A stretch of DNA of 24,176 nt, from contig VHZZ01002667.1 of the NCBI GenBank assembly GCA_009801015.1, positions 63,147-87,322 on the forward strand, given 5' to 3'. Positions 8,116-19,100 of this stretch are shown here, in pieces (the stretch's first letter is position 1; each line of letters starts with the position of its first letter). A program made the position numbers and the translations under genes. Under the pieces are notes generated by a model. The model made no database searches. It was not told the DNA's origin and saw nothing but the letters and a program-made list of their open reading frames with translations. The stretch is from Silene noctiflora. Lineage: Eukaryota; Streptophyta; Magnoliopsida; Caryophyllales; Caryophyllaceae.

Positions 8116-11100
8116 TCATATCTCGGATTTACTTGTTAAAGTACGAAGCATTGATTGGGTATTGACCAGTTGCTCTCTAAGCATTGCATTATATTCATAC
8201 AAGTCTTCAAGGTTCTTTCGGATATCAGACACGTCGACCGTGGAATTATCGTTGAATTCTGCACAGATGACCATATGGGTAAGTAATGGCATTCTACATT
8301 CGAATTTGAACCTAACTGTATCCTTCCTTGTTCGGGTGACTTTTAAAGATATATGGGGTCATTTTAATGTCTAAGTGGTTTCATAAAAATCTGTACACTA
8401 TAAATCCGTCTCATATGAATATATGTGGATTGCTATATGTTGCATTGTTGCATAGTTTTAGGTTTTTCAGTTTCATGGTTTTCCAGACATTTCGTAATAG
8501 TCACATTAAGTTCAATGATTAGGTCTAAAAGTTAAACCATGACTAAACAAAGGGGTGGGAAAATAAAAAATAAGTCAAGTTTTCAAAAACGACGAAATAA
8601 CCGTCAAGTAATATTACCCGGTAGGGTTGGTGCGGGAGGAATGCTATCATCTTTATCAAGTGGTGGCACAAACACATTCAGGCTTCTTCCAGCCTCTTTC
8701 ACCTGCTTCTTCGCCTGATCAAATATTCCATGTATTTATTAATTATTATTCGAATGAGAACCTACAAATAGTGCAGAATTAAATGGCATAACAGCTAGCT
8801 TTACCATGGTGGTGGAGCCTTTTTTCTTGTCAAAAGTGATGCTACGCAAGCTACTCTCCCGGAGAGTCCTTTTTTTCAATGATTCGCTCTTTTTGAACGG
8901 CTCACCGCACTTGCAGCATCCATCAGTACTGAAGTCATCATCCTCGCCGAGTAGTGAGCGAGGACCCCACGTAAACTTGACATACTTCCTCAACTGAACG
9001 CAAAGTTATCAGTTATATATCCGCATACAAATGGAAATGTCTTACGTAAACTGGCCACATCATGCCTAAATAGACAAGGAAAAGGAATAGTACCTTATCC
9101 CAATTATCCTGGGATTTACAGCGTCTCCTGATATCTCTGAAAACCTGATCTTCATTACGCAGTCTTTTGATCCTGTACTCAAACTGACACCCCAATAAAA
9201 GATGAATTAAACTACTGGACTAAGAGGATTTTGTACTGTTCGCCAATCACTAATAGTAGAAGGGCTAATAAACATATAGAAAACAAGACCGCAAGAGCAG
9301 GGAATTTCACAAGAGACAGGAGATGTAGGAATAGGTACTGAGCTGATACCTTTTGAATATAAACTATTTCGAGTTGACTACTCAGAACAAAAGAAACCCT
9401 CAACAGCCTAATTCTTTCCCAATAAACTATAACATCAACATTGTACCAATACCTTAATGGCTGCCTACAGCGGAGTCAAGGGGTTGGACATTAGTAACCA
9501 TCCCAATCAGCAAATAATTCATGGGTGACGCACCCATACATTCATACAAAAATGGTTCAAGAATTGCAAAGAAAATTTAAAATCCGGGAGCATCGTATTA
9601 TTCTTAATTTCTTACTATTAATTAATATTCATCAAGCAGTGATGATATTCAAATCAGTAATACTGCAAAAAAAAAATCAAAAAAGGGAAAAAAAATCCCA
9701 CCAACAATTTGTGCACAACTATTAAGGTGAGAAAAATGAATAAATAATCAGAAACTACTTACTTGAACCAACAGGTAGTAGAAGATCACAATACTTATGC
9801 AATAAAGGCCACCAAGATCCGCTAGGAAGCTCACTGCATTTTTCAAAGCAGCACAACATCACTTGTAAGCACATTAAGAACAAAAGACAATGCACAGTTA
9901 AGAAATACCTTAAATAAAAAGCTACAAAGTCATTCAGTCAGGAGAACGAGCAACACAAAAAAGGTCTTACAAATTACTAAAAGACCCATAACAGTCATAT
10001 ACTGTCTTCACTGACTAGGTCAGCAACTACGAGCAAACTGAAGTAAAATAAGTGTGGTTACGACAAGATTACCAAAAAGGATTATGCCTCTCACAACTCA
10101 TTAAGAAGCTAAATAGCAACTGAAGCATTCAAAGAACCAGAAGTTACACCATTTGAATTAAAAACAATTCGAAAGAAATTGAAACAAGTCTATCTTGGTG
10201 TACTCTACAACACGCGGCCGCCATGCTTCTAGATTGATCCTGGAAAGGGATCAGAATGATATTATCCTTGAACTTATATTGTCACTCCTCTCGACAAATC
10301 CATCACTAAAAGGCGCACTTGCATATTTCCTAAACAGACTATAACAAAAAGAAACTGCTCTCACAAGTCACAACCCTTAAGATCCAAGTCATCCAAATGA
10401 GCTGAAAGACTCAACCTTCCAAGTTAAAAAACAACAGCCTATACGTAACGTCTCCAAAAAGCAACCTAACAAATATAGTCTCTCTGAAACTGCGAGGATG
10501 AGGATAGATATAATTATAATCCCCCAGCCTACCATAAGTGAGAGCTGAGATCCCCTCATAGGCGTTAAGGTAATAACATCATAAACATGATATGAATCAT
10601 ATGATATGAGATATGTATGTAGGTATGTCGTTTGTTTGCAACAGAAATTTTAACTCTCAATATAACTTTCAGTTTCCGCCATTCTTATTATGAAAAATTC
10701 CAACATGGTTGGTCAGGCAATCAGATAATCTGAAATAAATAACTAATGATCCTGGCTCAACACTATATACTAACCTGGTCCCATGATATTCTGATTATCA
10801 ATCTCAACAATGTAGTCAGAGAGAAAATTGATAACCAACGTAGTATTGATTATTCCGTTACTTGAGCTCTGAAGAGACACTTGCAAATCATTGGCATCAC
10901 GAATAGAGGAGCCTGGGAAGAACTCGTGAAAAAGAGGTTGGACAAGCTTCAAATTATGCTTATTCTGGTATACTCTTGGGAATAGATTAAACTTCAATAT
11001 ATTCGTATCATTCCCTCTGAATGTTACAGGTGAGTTATCCATATCAGTTCCATTCTTTACCGTGCCACTGACCACACTCACGTGTTTCTTTTGTAAAGGA

Positions 11101-13424
11101 CTTCTTGCAGTAAGATTAAAATCGAAACCAACGGCAGTAGCTGGTTGATTGGGAATATCCACAAATTGCCAAGAGATGTACACACTGTCTCGATTAAGAG
11201 GGCAGTTGCTGCATATCAGACTTATCGTTGGTCCTCGACTTGTGTTATGACAAGAATAGTTTGTAAAGATTGATAATTGAGCGACCCGATAGTCAATAGA
11301 ACCCGGGTTGCCTAAACCTACAGTGCGAAGTCCTCTCAGTTGAGAACAGCTCATGGCGGAAATGGTTGTGATATTGAACAACATATCATTCTTAAAAGAA
11401 GTTAAGTCTGGAGCATTGGTTGCCCTGATATTATGCACCTCAACGCTTCTTTTGGATATGATTTGATACAAAAGCCTGAGAAAGTGCCAACCTAACAAAT
11501 CAATATAGCTCCCCGTGATAAGGGCAAACCAGCATTGAATAATTGAACAAGAAATAATGCAACAAAAATTGCTATGGATACTCACGCTGAAAACAGACCA
11601 AGGAAAAGAATCCAGCTAGCTATCGAGAACGTTCCACCAAGTTCAGTTTTTCTCTTCTTAACTACCTTTTGATCTTCCTAAGGTAGCATGGCAATAGTTA
11701 GCCCACTATTTTCTCGAATAAATGAGCAGATTATAAGCCACAAAGGAAACAAAAAACAGAACAATCCTGCAAAGAATTCATTATCTTCACTAGTTCACTT
11801 CCTAATTTTTCTCTTCTTAACTACAGGAAATTAATTTTTCTTACGCGATAAGAACATACTCCATACAGTCTACAAACATTGTAGACGTGCCATTGTAAAG
11901 AACTAAAGACACAATGCTCACAAACAGCTAAAGACAAAGAACACCACATCAATGATAATATTTTGCATTCTTAAGATCATATCAAACTTGCGTAAAGCAT
12001 TTGGCTATTGATCAATCATCAAAATACCATCAAACATTCCCTCAATGCCTATACAGAGGCTTCTGTCTAAGAAAGGTAAGGATGCAAATGCACCTCATCC
12101 TAATACCTATTACTTATACTCCCTCCGATCCAGACCAAAGGTAACATTGACTTTTTCACACTTGTCGAGGCGCGTTTTGCAACGTGGATATCTTTAGTTA
12201 CAGATTATTAAAAATTATAAAAATTTGATATTCTTATAGCATTCATTACGATGAATCAAACAAGATCTCACATGACTATATTTTCTCTTATATATTACAA
12301 ATAATATNAAANNTTCTCTACANCNATAAATAGTGNCAAAAANTNAATGTTACCTTTGGTCTGGATCGGAGGGAGAATATAACAGGGTATTTCCATCATG
12401 CTATTATATCAACACAAATTCACATTTGTGACGGTACTATTTCGTCATAAGCTTGTGCCCTCTCACAAGGAGCAAGTGGGATTGCAAGTGGGAGGGGGGC
12501 TCCGAGAGGTCACAAGCTTGTGACGGTCATAAGCAAGGACGGTCTATTAAATCAATGCCACAAGGCCTAGAACCAGTTTATAAAGGTTTAGAAGATCACC
12601 ACTAGAAGCAATTTACTGCATTTTGAGGCGAAAACACAGCAATGACAATATTCTGCATTCTTAAGATCAAAATAAACTGCTCAAAGCATTTGGCTATCGA
12701 TCAATCATCAAAATACCATCAAATATTACCTCAATGCCTATAGAGAGGCTTCTATCTAAGCGAGGCAAGGAGGCAAATGCAGCTCATCCTTATACCTATT
12801 ACTTATATATAACAGGCTATTTCCATCATGCTATTAAATCAATGCCACAACACCAAAACACAACCAGTTTATAAAGATTTAGAAGATCACTACAACAAGC
12901 AATTTACTGCATTCTGAGGCGATATTGGCCCCATTTAAACAAGCACCAAGATTTAAAACTATGGTTTCCAATTTTCCATTCACCATTAAAACAACACAGA
13001 CTAAACTACAACAAACAACATATAGAGTCACAGTCTAAAGAGAGATTTATACCAGCCAATGTCTAGTAGCGAAACAAATATCGAGGCGACTGATCCACCA
13101 CCTAAGCTGAAACCAAGGAGACCTCCCATCCCCTAAACTACCAAACCTCACAAACCCACAAAACAACAACCAAGACACTAATAAAATCGCGGTCCCTTCC
13201 AAAAACACAGCTTGAGACTGTGTAAACTTCTTTAATTGGTCAAATGAAAAGATTGTCTGTGGTAATGCAATTGAGTAATCAACACCAGTATTAATCACCC
13301 ATTCACTATAAGATGTTCTAAAAACATCACAACTTTTTGCTGTTACATTGTATAAATACCCAGGTGCACAAGCACATAAGGTATTGTTATATAACACTGA
13401 ATTTGCAGGACATTGAGCTGACAT
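8116..13424 (-). CDS. Multi-pass membrane protein of unknown function, eight exons, 584 aa
   Basis: Exons on the minus strand are 13424-13053, 11677-11586, 11475-10775, 9833-9763, 9183-9094, 8993-8805, 8714-8618 and 8258-8116. All junctions are GT-AG, the phases agree and the total is 1755 bases. The protein starts with a small Cys-rich, EGF-like stretch (CPANSVLYNNTLCACAPGY) without a clear signal peptide. Three likely membrane helices lie at about 75-97 (FLEGTAILLVSWLLF), 139-163 (FSIASWILFLGLFSALLYQI) and 390-411 (FLADLGGLYCISIVIFYYLLV). Residues 165-385 form a large domain with many N-glycosylation sequons, probably outside the cytosol. The tail 413-584 is charged, has a Cys cluster (DGCCKCGEPF) and ends in a possible short coiled coil (NLEDLYEYNAMLREQL). 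I recognise the arrangement only as a conserved-looking plant membrane protein and give no function. Intron 1 (1375 bases) carries a tandem duplication with two transposons. Confidence 0.88.
12119..12375. mobile_element. Stowaway-type (Tc1/Mariner) MITE
   Basis: The element begins CTCCCTCCGATCCAGACC and ends with the matching inverted repeat GGTCTGGATCGGAGGGAG. The perfect terminal repeat extends for roughly 30 bases (through CAAAGGTAACATT). CTCCCTCC ends and a TA target site define plant Stowaway MITEs. TA precedes it at 12117-12118; the downstream copy has become AA (12376-12377), judged from the empty site in unit 2 (ACTTATATATAACAGG near 12805-12822). Length is 257 bases with no coding capacity. 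Eight ambiguous bases (N) lie at 12308-12345. Confidence 0.9.
12413..12543. mobile_element. 131-bp insertion with ~12-bp target duplication, probably a Mutator-like MITE
   Basis: CTATTATATCAA (12401-12412) and CTATTAAATCAA (12544-12555) flank the insertion, and unit 2 has a single CTATTAAATCAA, so the insertion limits are clear. Inside, CATAAGCTTGTGCCCTCTC near the left and the inverse of CGAGAGGTCACAAGCTTGTG near the right form imperfect inverted repeats, next to small hairpins (CACAAATTCACATTTGTG, CACAAGCTTGTG). A 9-12-bp duplication best fits the Mutator superfamily. No coding sequence. Confidence 0.65.
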
Positions 13425-15066
13425 TTCAGCTCAAATTTAAACAAAAAAAATTGTAAATAAAAAACCAAAATTAAAGATTGAATTTTGGTGAATTGGGTAC
13501 TTATGAAATTACCAAAGATCCAAACTTTTTCTGAAATTTGACTTGGGTATTCATGAAAAAATCAATTTTTTTCGTTTCGTTGACGATTTCAGCTGAAATT
13601 AGTCCAACTAATAGAGAAAAAGTTGAAAACTTTCTAGGTTAAAACAGCTTAAAATTGATTTGGGTAATTCAAAATTGACTTTTTTTGGGATGAATTGAGG
13701 AAAAGAAGAAGAATTATGAACTGGGTTTTGTTATAATACAGCTAAAAATCATTTAAAAATTAAATGTGGTGTGGATATATAGAATAATGATGGAAATTTA
13801 ATGAGGAAGTAAGTCAAAGCGTGCAAGTTATATATTGAATTTAAGAGTTAATTTCAAAATAATAATGAAAATTGAAGAGATTTTGGAGGTAATATGAGGT
13901 GTGGATGAACAAAGGAAGAAGGAAGGAATGATGTAGTAGAATCAAGAGAAAGACAAAGTTGTTACTTTGAAACCAGAAGCTTCATAAATCATAAAGTTTG
14001 AGAATCAAGATCAACCCAAATTATAATACATAAATTCTGACGGGTCAAATAAAATTCACGTTAATATATAAAGATAAGTTATGTGTGACACGTGAACACT
14101 TTAAATTTTATCTTATTTACCCATGTGGGTAATACTTAACTGTCACAAGAGAGACTTACTGATTAAAGTGATTATAATAAGACTGTCTTAGAATGAGCGA
14201 CGGTTTTCTTATTAATTCAATAAAACCGCCATAAAGTAGGAGACGGTATTCATATTAATTACATAGTAACTTTCAGAATTAAAAATGATAAATTAAACAT
14301 AAATAAAAATGTCATAGTTTTAATATACCAGATGATTTTCTTATTGTTTAAATAATTAGTATTGTATCTTATTATTATTGATAAATAAATACTCCACATT
14401 GTGTTCTATTCTTATGTCCAACGGGGATACCACGTCATAGTATACCCCAACTAATCAGAGAATTGAATTACAGAATTAGTTGCATAAGTTATAGACTCAT
14501 AGTAACTCGTAATACTAACTAAGCAAAAATCTAAATAGAATAAAAAAGGAGGCTTATCATGAATTAGTGTGTACGGTGATATAATACGTCGGGAGGATTC
14601 AAAAACATTTGTTTTTTAATTTTTTTTTTAATATATATACTCGTATATAAGATACCATTTGTTTTTAGAGTTGCACAAATCCAACAAAGAGGTGAGTGTT
14701 TTATTAAAGAGAATCTAGAACATGTATGTCTTTTACCCTTTTTCTTTTTAGAGAAAACTTAGCTTAGATGGACTATGAGTAGTAGTAGTATATTTAATTT
14801 GAAAAATTGTTTGGGGTTGTTGTTTAGGTGTACTTACCAAGTTCACATGGTGACATTTATGTGCTCCTCCAATAATTATAATACCATTGACAATGACATT
14901 TTAGTGAGATTTATGGACCATATGCTTATTAACTTATAGTTGGTTGACAATATATGAATAACCATTGGCCAGCCACACCCTCTCTTCAGTCTTCAATACA
15001 TCTGATCAGCGGAAGGCCTTAGTTATACCAAAAATGGAACAGACTCCCTTAACAATTTAGGTTTAA
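13425..15066. other. AT-rich upstream region of the membrane-protein gene
   Basis: No gene is visible on either strand. A TATA-like CTATATATCC on the minus strand (about 13774-13783) lies some 350 bases upstream of the start codon and could be the core promoter. Around 14040-14140 a weak inverted arrangement (GGGTCAAATAA against TTATTTACCC, CACGT on both sides) may be an old MITE, but it is too diverged to delimit. Confidence 0.4.
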
Positions 15067-15245
15067 GGTCATGTTCTTTTGGGCTGAACTGAAATGAGCG
15101 GAATAGAATTGAACTGAACTGAAATGAGCTGAATGAAGCTGAACTGACTCGAAATTTGTTAAAATAAATAGAGCTGAGATAAACTTAAATAAACTGAACT
15201 GAAGTAAGTTGAATGAAAAACTGAAATTAAGCCAAAAAAATGACC
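15067..15245. mobile_element. Short element with imperfect TIRs and internal CTGAA repeats
   Basis: The left end GGTCATGTTCTTTTGGGCT and the reverse complement of the right end (GGTCATTTTTTTGGCTT, 15229-15245) are similar. The interior is filled with variants of GAACTGAACTGAAATGAGCT, giving a strongly repetitive 179-bp body without coding. Short elements with such CTGAA-rich ends are common non-autonomous DNA transposons in some eudicots; the superfamily, perhaps hAT, is a guess because the target duplication is unclear. Confidence 0.5.
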
Positions 15246-16149
15246 CAAGTATATTTCAATGAATATATTAACATTCAACCAGTGTTCAAGTCTTACCCCC
15301 TTATTAGTTATTTAAGATCCGCCACTGACCGTGGCACCGTCATTTTCCTTACTTTTGATTTGTTCCTTCATCATCACGGTAACCCAATTCTAAGCAAGCC
15401 CTTCGAGTGAGGAAGGCAATCCACATTGGCCATCGAATACTAGTAATATCTCGTATTCAGTAGACCTCATTCAATTACCAAATATAAGCAGGTTAATCCC
15501 AAAATAGGACCACTCATCATGATAATAATAAAAGCAATTTAATATGAAGACCAAACGTATTCTGGCATCAAATATGTTGACTGGCAGCCTCCATATATGA
15601 AATTGGATTCCAAGTCATACTTGGCGATATCTTCTACTCCGTATTTGCTTGTTTTTCTAGCTGTTACATTCTGAAACAGTTACATTGTACCAATGGATTA
15701 AAACAAGCAACGGACTTCCGGCGGGAACTCGAATTATAGAGCTTGTTATTAATCGCAAGAAGATGAAGTAATTAAGGGTTCTAAAAGATAGTTGAACAAC
15801 GAAAATACGAAATAGAACAAAGAATTTTACATAATAATATTACAGTCGCTTGCTTGCTATTATTCATTTAGCAAAATTGGCGCTGATGGCGGATTATGCC
15901 TGCACTTTTCCAGCTCTTTTGGACTAGTAGATCACACACTGTTACAGCGTAAGTGAATTGTTTAATTGTTCAAAAAGGATTGAATTACATGTATATACAA
16001 CATTACTATCTTTCCTTGAAAGAAACAACCAAAAACGACGTTACTATACGCAGACTTACCCATGTGTTGAAAACACGATCATCAAAAAAGGATACTCCGT
16101 CTAAATTAACTGGGAAGGGTGACAAAATTTGAATGTTGGTATATCAAAT
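15246..16149. other. Intergenic stretch downstream of the OXA-like gene
   Basis: I see no gene. The only recognisable item is AGGATACTCCGTCT at 16089-16102, identical to part of the inverted-repeat element at 7655-7812 and probably a relic of the same family. The 3' untranslated region of the OXA-like gene must lie in the right part of this stretch. Confidence 0.4.
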
Positions 16150-19100
16150 TCAATAGTCGGATCTCTTGCTTCTAGCAAGTTCACTAGCAAAATCATCAGT
16201 ATCCTTATCATCAGTATCCTTATCATCAGTATCCTTTTCCAGATTTAGTAATTTCAGGTACACGGAATGCTGTGGATCAAATGCAATGGCCAGCCGCAAA
16301 TAATGAAGAGCTTCATCTTTACGACCTTGATTGAGCAGGGCACTAAAAACCAAGAATATAAACATAAGAAAGTGGGTCCGTAATCTTGTACTCCATGATT
16401 ACCTTTCCTAGGGTGAGTGAAGAAGGGACAGAGTTAACGCTATGCAGGAGCAATCTCTCAAACATACCTAGCATAGACCACCAGTCCGGCATAATATCGG
16501 GCCTTGGCTGCTGAGTCTTCTGGTTCTTTCATGTCTCTCACTTTTTCAAAGTGAACAAGAGCTTCAGGTACTTTCCCCTGTTATAACAAAGCAAATAGCC
16601 AACCAATGAGCGATAAAACTTTTAAGTTAGCCCATATATGCTAATTGAAAAGAGGAAAACAAAAATCACAAAGACCAATAGGAAACTTAACCCGTGATTG
16701 CCGGTGCAACTTACAATCGCTTCAAACCCCCCCTCCCTCTCTCTCTCTCTCCCCAAACTAAGGTTGACTCCAGACTCACTGTCGTAAAATCAGATTAGGA
16801 TTTCTTACTAGCCTTACAGCAACAAATAAGCTGAATCGGTACAACTGAATTATGATATCGTCTTTGTTATTGAGTTGTTTAATGCACATAGCAAACATTT
16901 AAAGTTGCACCTGTCGATAAAGTGCACCACCCGCTGCCACAGACGCCTGAATGAGAAAATCTGTTGCATCAGCATTGTATGGTTCTTCAAGAAGAGAAAT
17001 CTACGAGAATACAGCAGATTAATCAGTTAACTAGAGCATTTAACTACTGATAAAAAAATTAGAGAATAAAAATAAGATAAATTATACTGCATCTGTATGT
17101 GTAAGTGTGTAACACATCAATTAAAAGGATAAATCAATACCTTAGAAATAGCACATTCTGAATATTCAGCAGCTTCATTCCAGAGCCCCTTCTCCATCAT
17201 AATGTCTCCCAGTAAAGTCCAAGCTCTATAACAATCAGGATCCTTCTCAACTGCCAATCTAATTTTCTAGTTAGATCAGCCAGTCAGATAAACCAGCAAG
17301 AAAAAGACGATTTGGAGTGATGATGTTACCTTAGCAAAATAAGAGCTTTCTCTGTTTTCCCTGACGATAAGTAAGAAACAGAAAGCTGTAGAAATTTAAG
17401 ATAGTACACACCAAACATTAGATTACATCACATAACTTCAGGTTCATGATACACTAGATCCTTAATTCCTTATTCAAGAGATATTGATCATTAAACTACT
17501 ACACATCTTATAAATGGGGACTGGGTTCAAAATAATTTATACTTACATGAACTAGTTCTAGAGGAGACAGGTCAAAAGCAGACTTTGGTCCTTTTTTGCC
17601 TGGAGCATCTGCTATAACATTTACATCGTTCTCAGATTTCGCAGACAGATGTAAAGCTTCCTTAGTCACCAGTCCCAATTTATGGCGGATAGCAGGATCA
17701 CGAAGACACGCATGCTGCAGGTTTTGATGGCATGAAACATGCACAACTATCAGATCAGATAACTAGTGTAAGCAAGGGCAAGTATATCAAATTCACCAAG
17801 TATATTATTTCTATATTACAGAGATCTGGTCTGGACTAAGCAACAATTACATTTTGGCAGATCATTGTGGTTGTGTGTGATCCCTGATCTATGACACTAA
17901 TTACTGATAAAGATCAGATAATCAAAGTAAAAGTTTTCTACCAAGCATCGTTGGTAAAGTTCAGGAGAGTAAAGGAGAGAGGTAGAGAAATAGATGCATG
18001 AACTCATCTGAACGAGGGTAACCATACTAAGAAATAAATGCATGAACTCACCTGAACGAGGGTAACCAAACTATTTGTCACCCAATAGACGAGACTTCCC
18101 TGCCAAAACAAGTGTATAAGAATTTAGATTTTAAAAGACAAATGGGTCTTGATAGTTGGACAATACTGAAACACATTAGTACTGTAGTCAAAGAAGGAAC
18201 ACAAAGCCAAACCCTAACTAAAAGCATCACCATCCGCTGATTGGTAATAGTATCAAACAAGAGCATAACTTTTCTGACTATAATGATAAATAACGGGTAA
18301 ATAGCTATTGAGCTTCCTTGTGTAGTCTCTGTATCTACTCAGTAAGGCTGGAGTAAAATTCTTGTATGTTTCAACTTTTAAATATGAACACATATTTGAG
18401 TGCTCCACATTAAATTAGTAGAGCCATCACGTCAACTTGAAGAATTAGATGACTCTATGAATCAATGGGTCCATGGAACAAAGAAATACAATCTTAATGA
18501 CCATGATCACTGGATATACACAAATTGAATATATGAGAAACGAGGAGTCATGATACGGATGAGGAAACAATACAATTAGTGTTAGGTCGCTTAATGACAA
18601 ACATGACATTGTCAAGAGCAGAGATAAGGAAACACTCGCCTGGGGTACATGGAATGTGGCAAGTAAAATCGGGAGTGTAAGTAGTTGCAAATACTTCCTG
18701 TACCACTGTATCAGAAGAGGAGAAAACGTATATAAATAAAATGACGATTGATTATGAGCGTTCAGAAATGTTCATTTAGATACAAACATATGTGTTAGAA
18801 GGATTGGCAAAGAAGCCACATCTTCAGGCAGGTCTTATATCCATAATTAACAAAATAAAAACTCAAGAGTGCCAAAAAGTTTTATCCAGCGGCTCCAGCT
18901 AAAGCATTAAATTTTTTTTTATCAAATTCAATGAAATTCATTCACTTACTTCCCCCAGCAATTGAAGCATCCCCCCTTCTTTGTTGACTGAAGAGCCTCT
19001 GAAAGCAAACTGCAATAGTAAAGAAACAGCTTTCAGCATAAAGGTTGCGAGTATATTCAAAATTTTACCATTAACACACAAATATCACAAATAAAATTAA

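Larger units (their letters stand above)
11941..12923. repeat. Tandem duplication of a ~290-bp intronic block, one copy enlarged by two insertions
   Basis: Unit 1 (about 11941-12631) and unit 2 (about 12632-12923) align along their whole length. Shared stretches include GCATTCTTAAGATCA, CATTTGGCTAT, GATCAATCATCAAAATACC, TACCTATTACTTATA, TTTCCATCATGCTATT and GCAATTTACTGCATT. Unit 1 is about 400 bases longer because of insertions at 12119-12377 and 12401/12413-12543. It lies inside intron 1 of the membrane-protein gene. Confidence 0.85.

Noticed and set aside
9525..9725. 66-codon plus-strand frame
   Set aside because: It is lysine-rich and low-complexity, falls inside an intron of the membrane-protein gene and has no recognisable homology.
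10216..10223. NotI site GCGGCCGC followed by TCTAGA, possible cloning-vector contamination
   Set aside because: Only two short sites; the flanking sequence is ordinary AT-rich intron and the gene model is continuous on both sides.
14180..14260. GACGGTTTT/AAAACCGCC inverted pair as another MITE
   Set aside because: The arms are only about 9 bases and no terminal repeat or target duplication can be defined.
17251..17270. Alternative acceptor six bases upstream for exon 11 of the insertase (after AACTAG)
   Set aside because: From the acceptor at 17265/17264 the phase would not agree with the two leftover bases of exon 10; the acceptor before 17258 gives a continuous TPR sequence.
18694..18705. 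Alternative acceptors (TACAG or GGAAG) for exon 7 of the insertase
   Set aside because: One breaks the frame and the other deletes WYRK. Using the acceptor before 18705 gives WYRKYLQLLTLP, which matches the Oxa1 pattern at this position.
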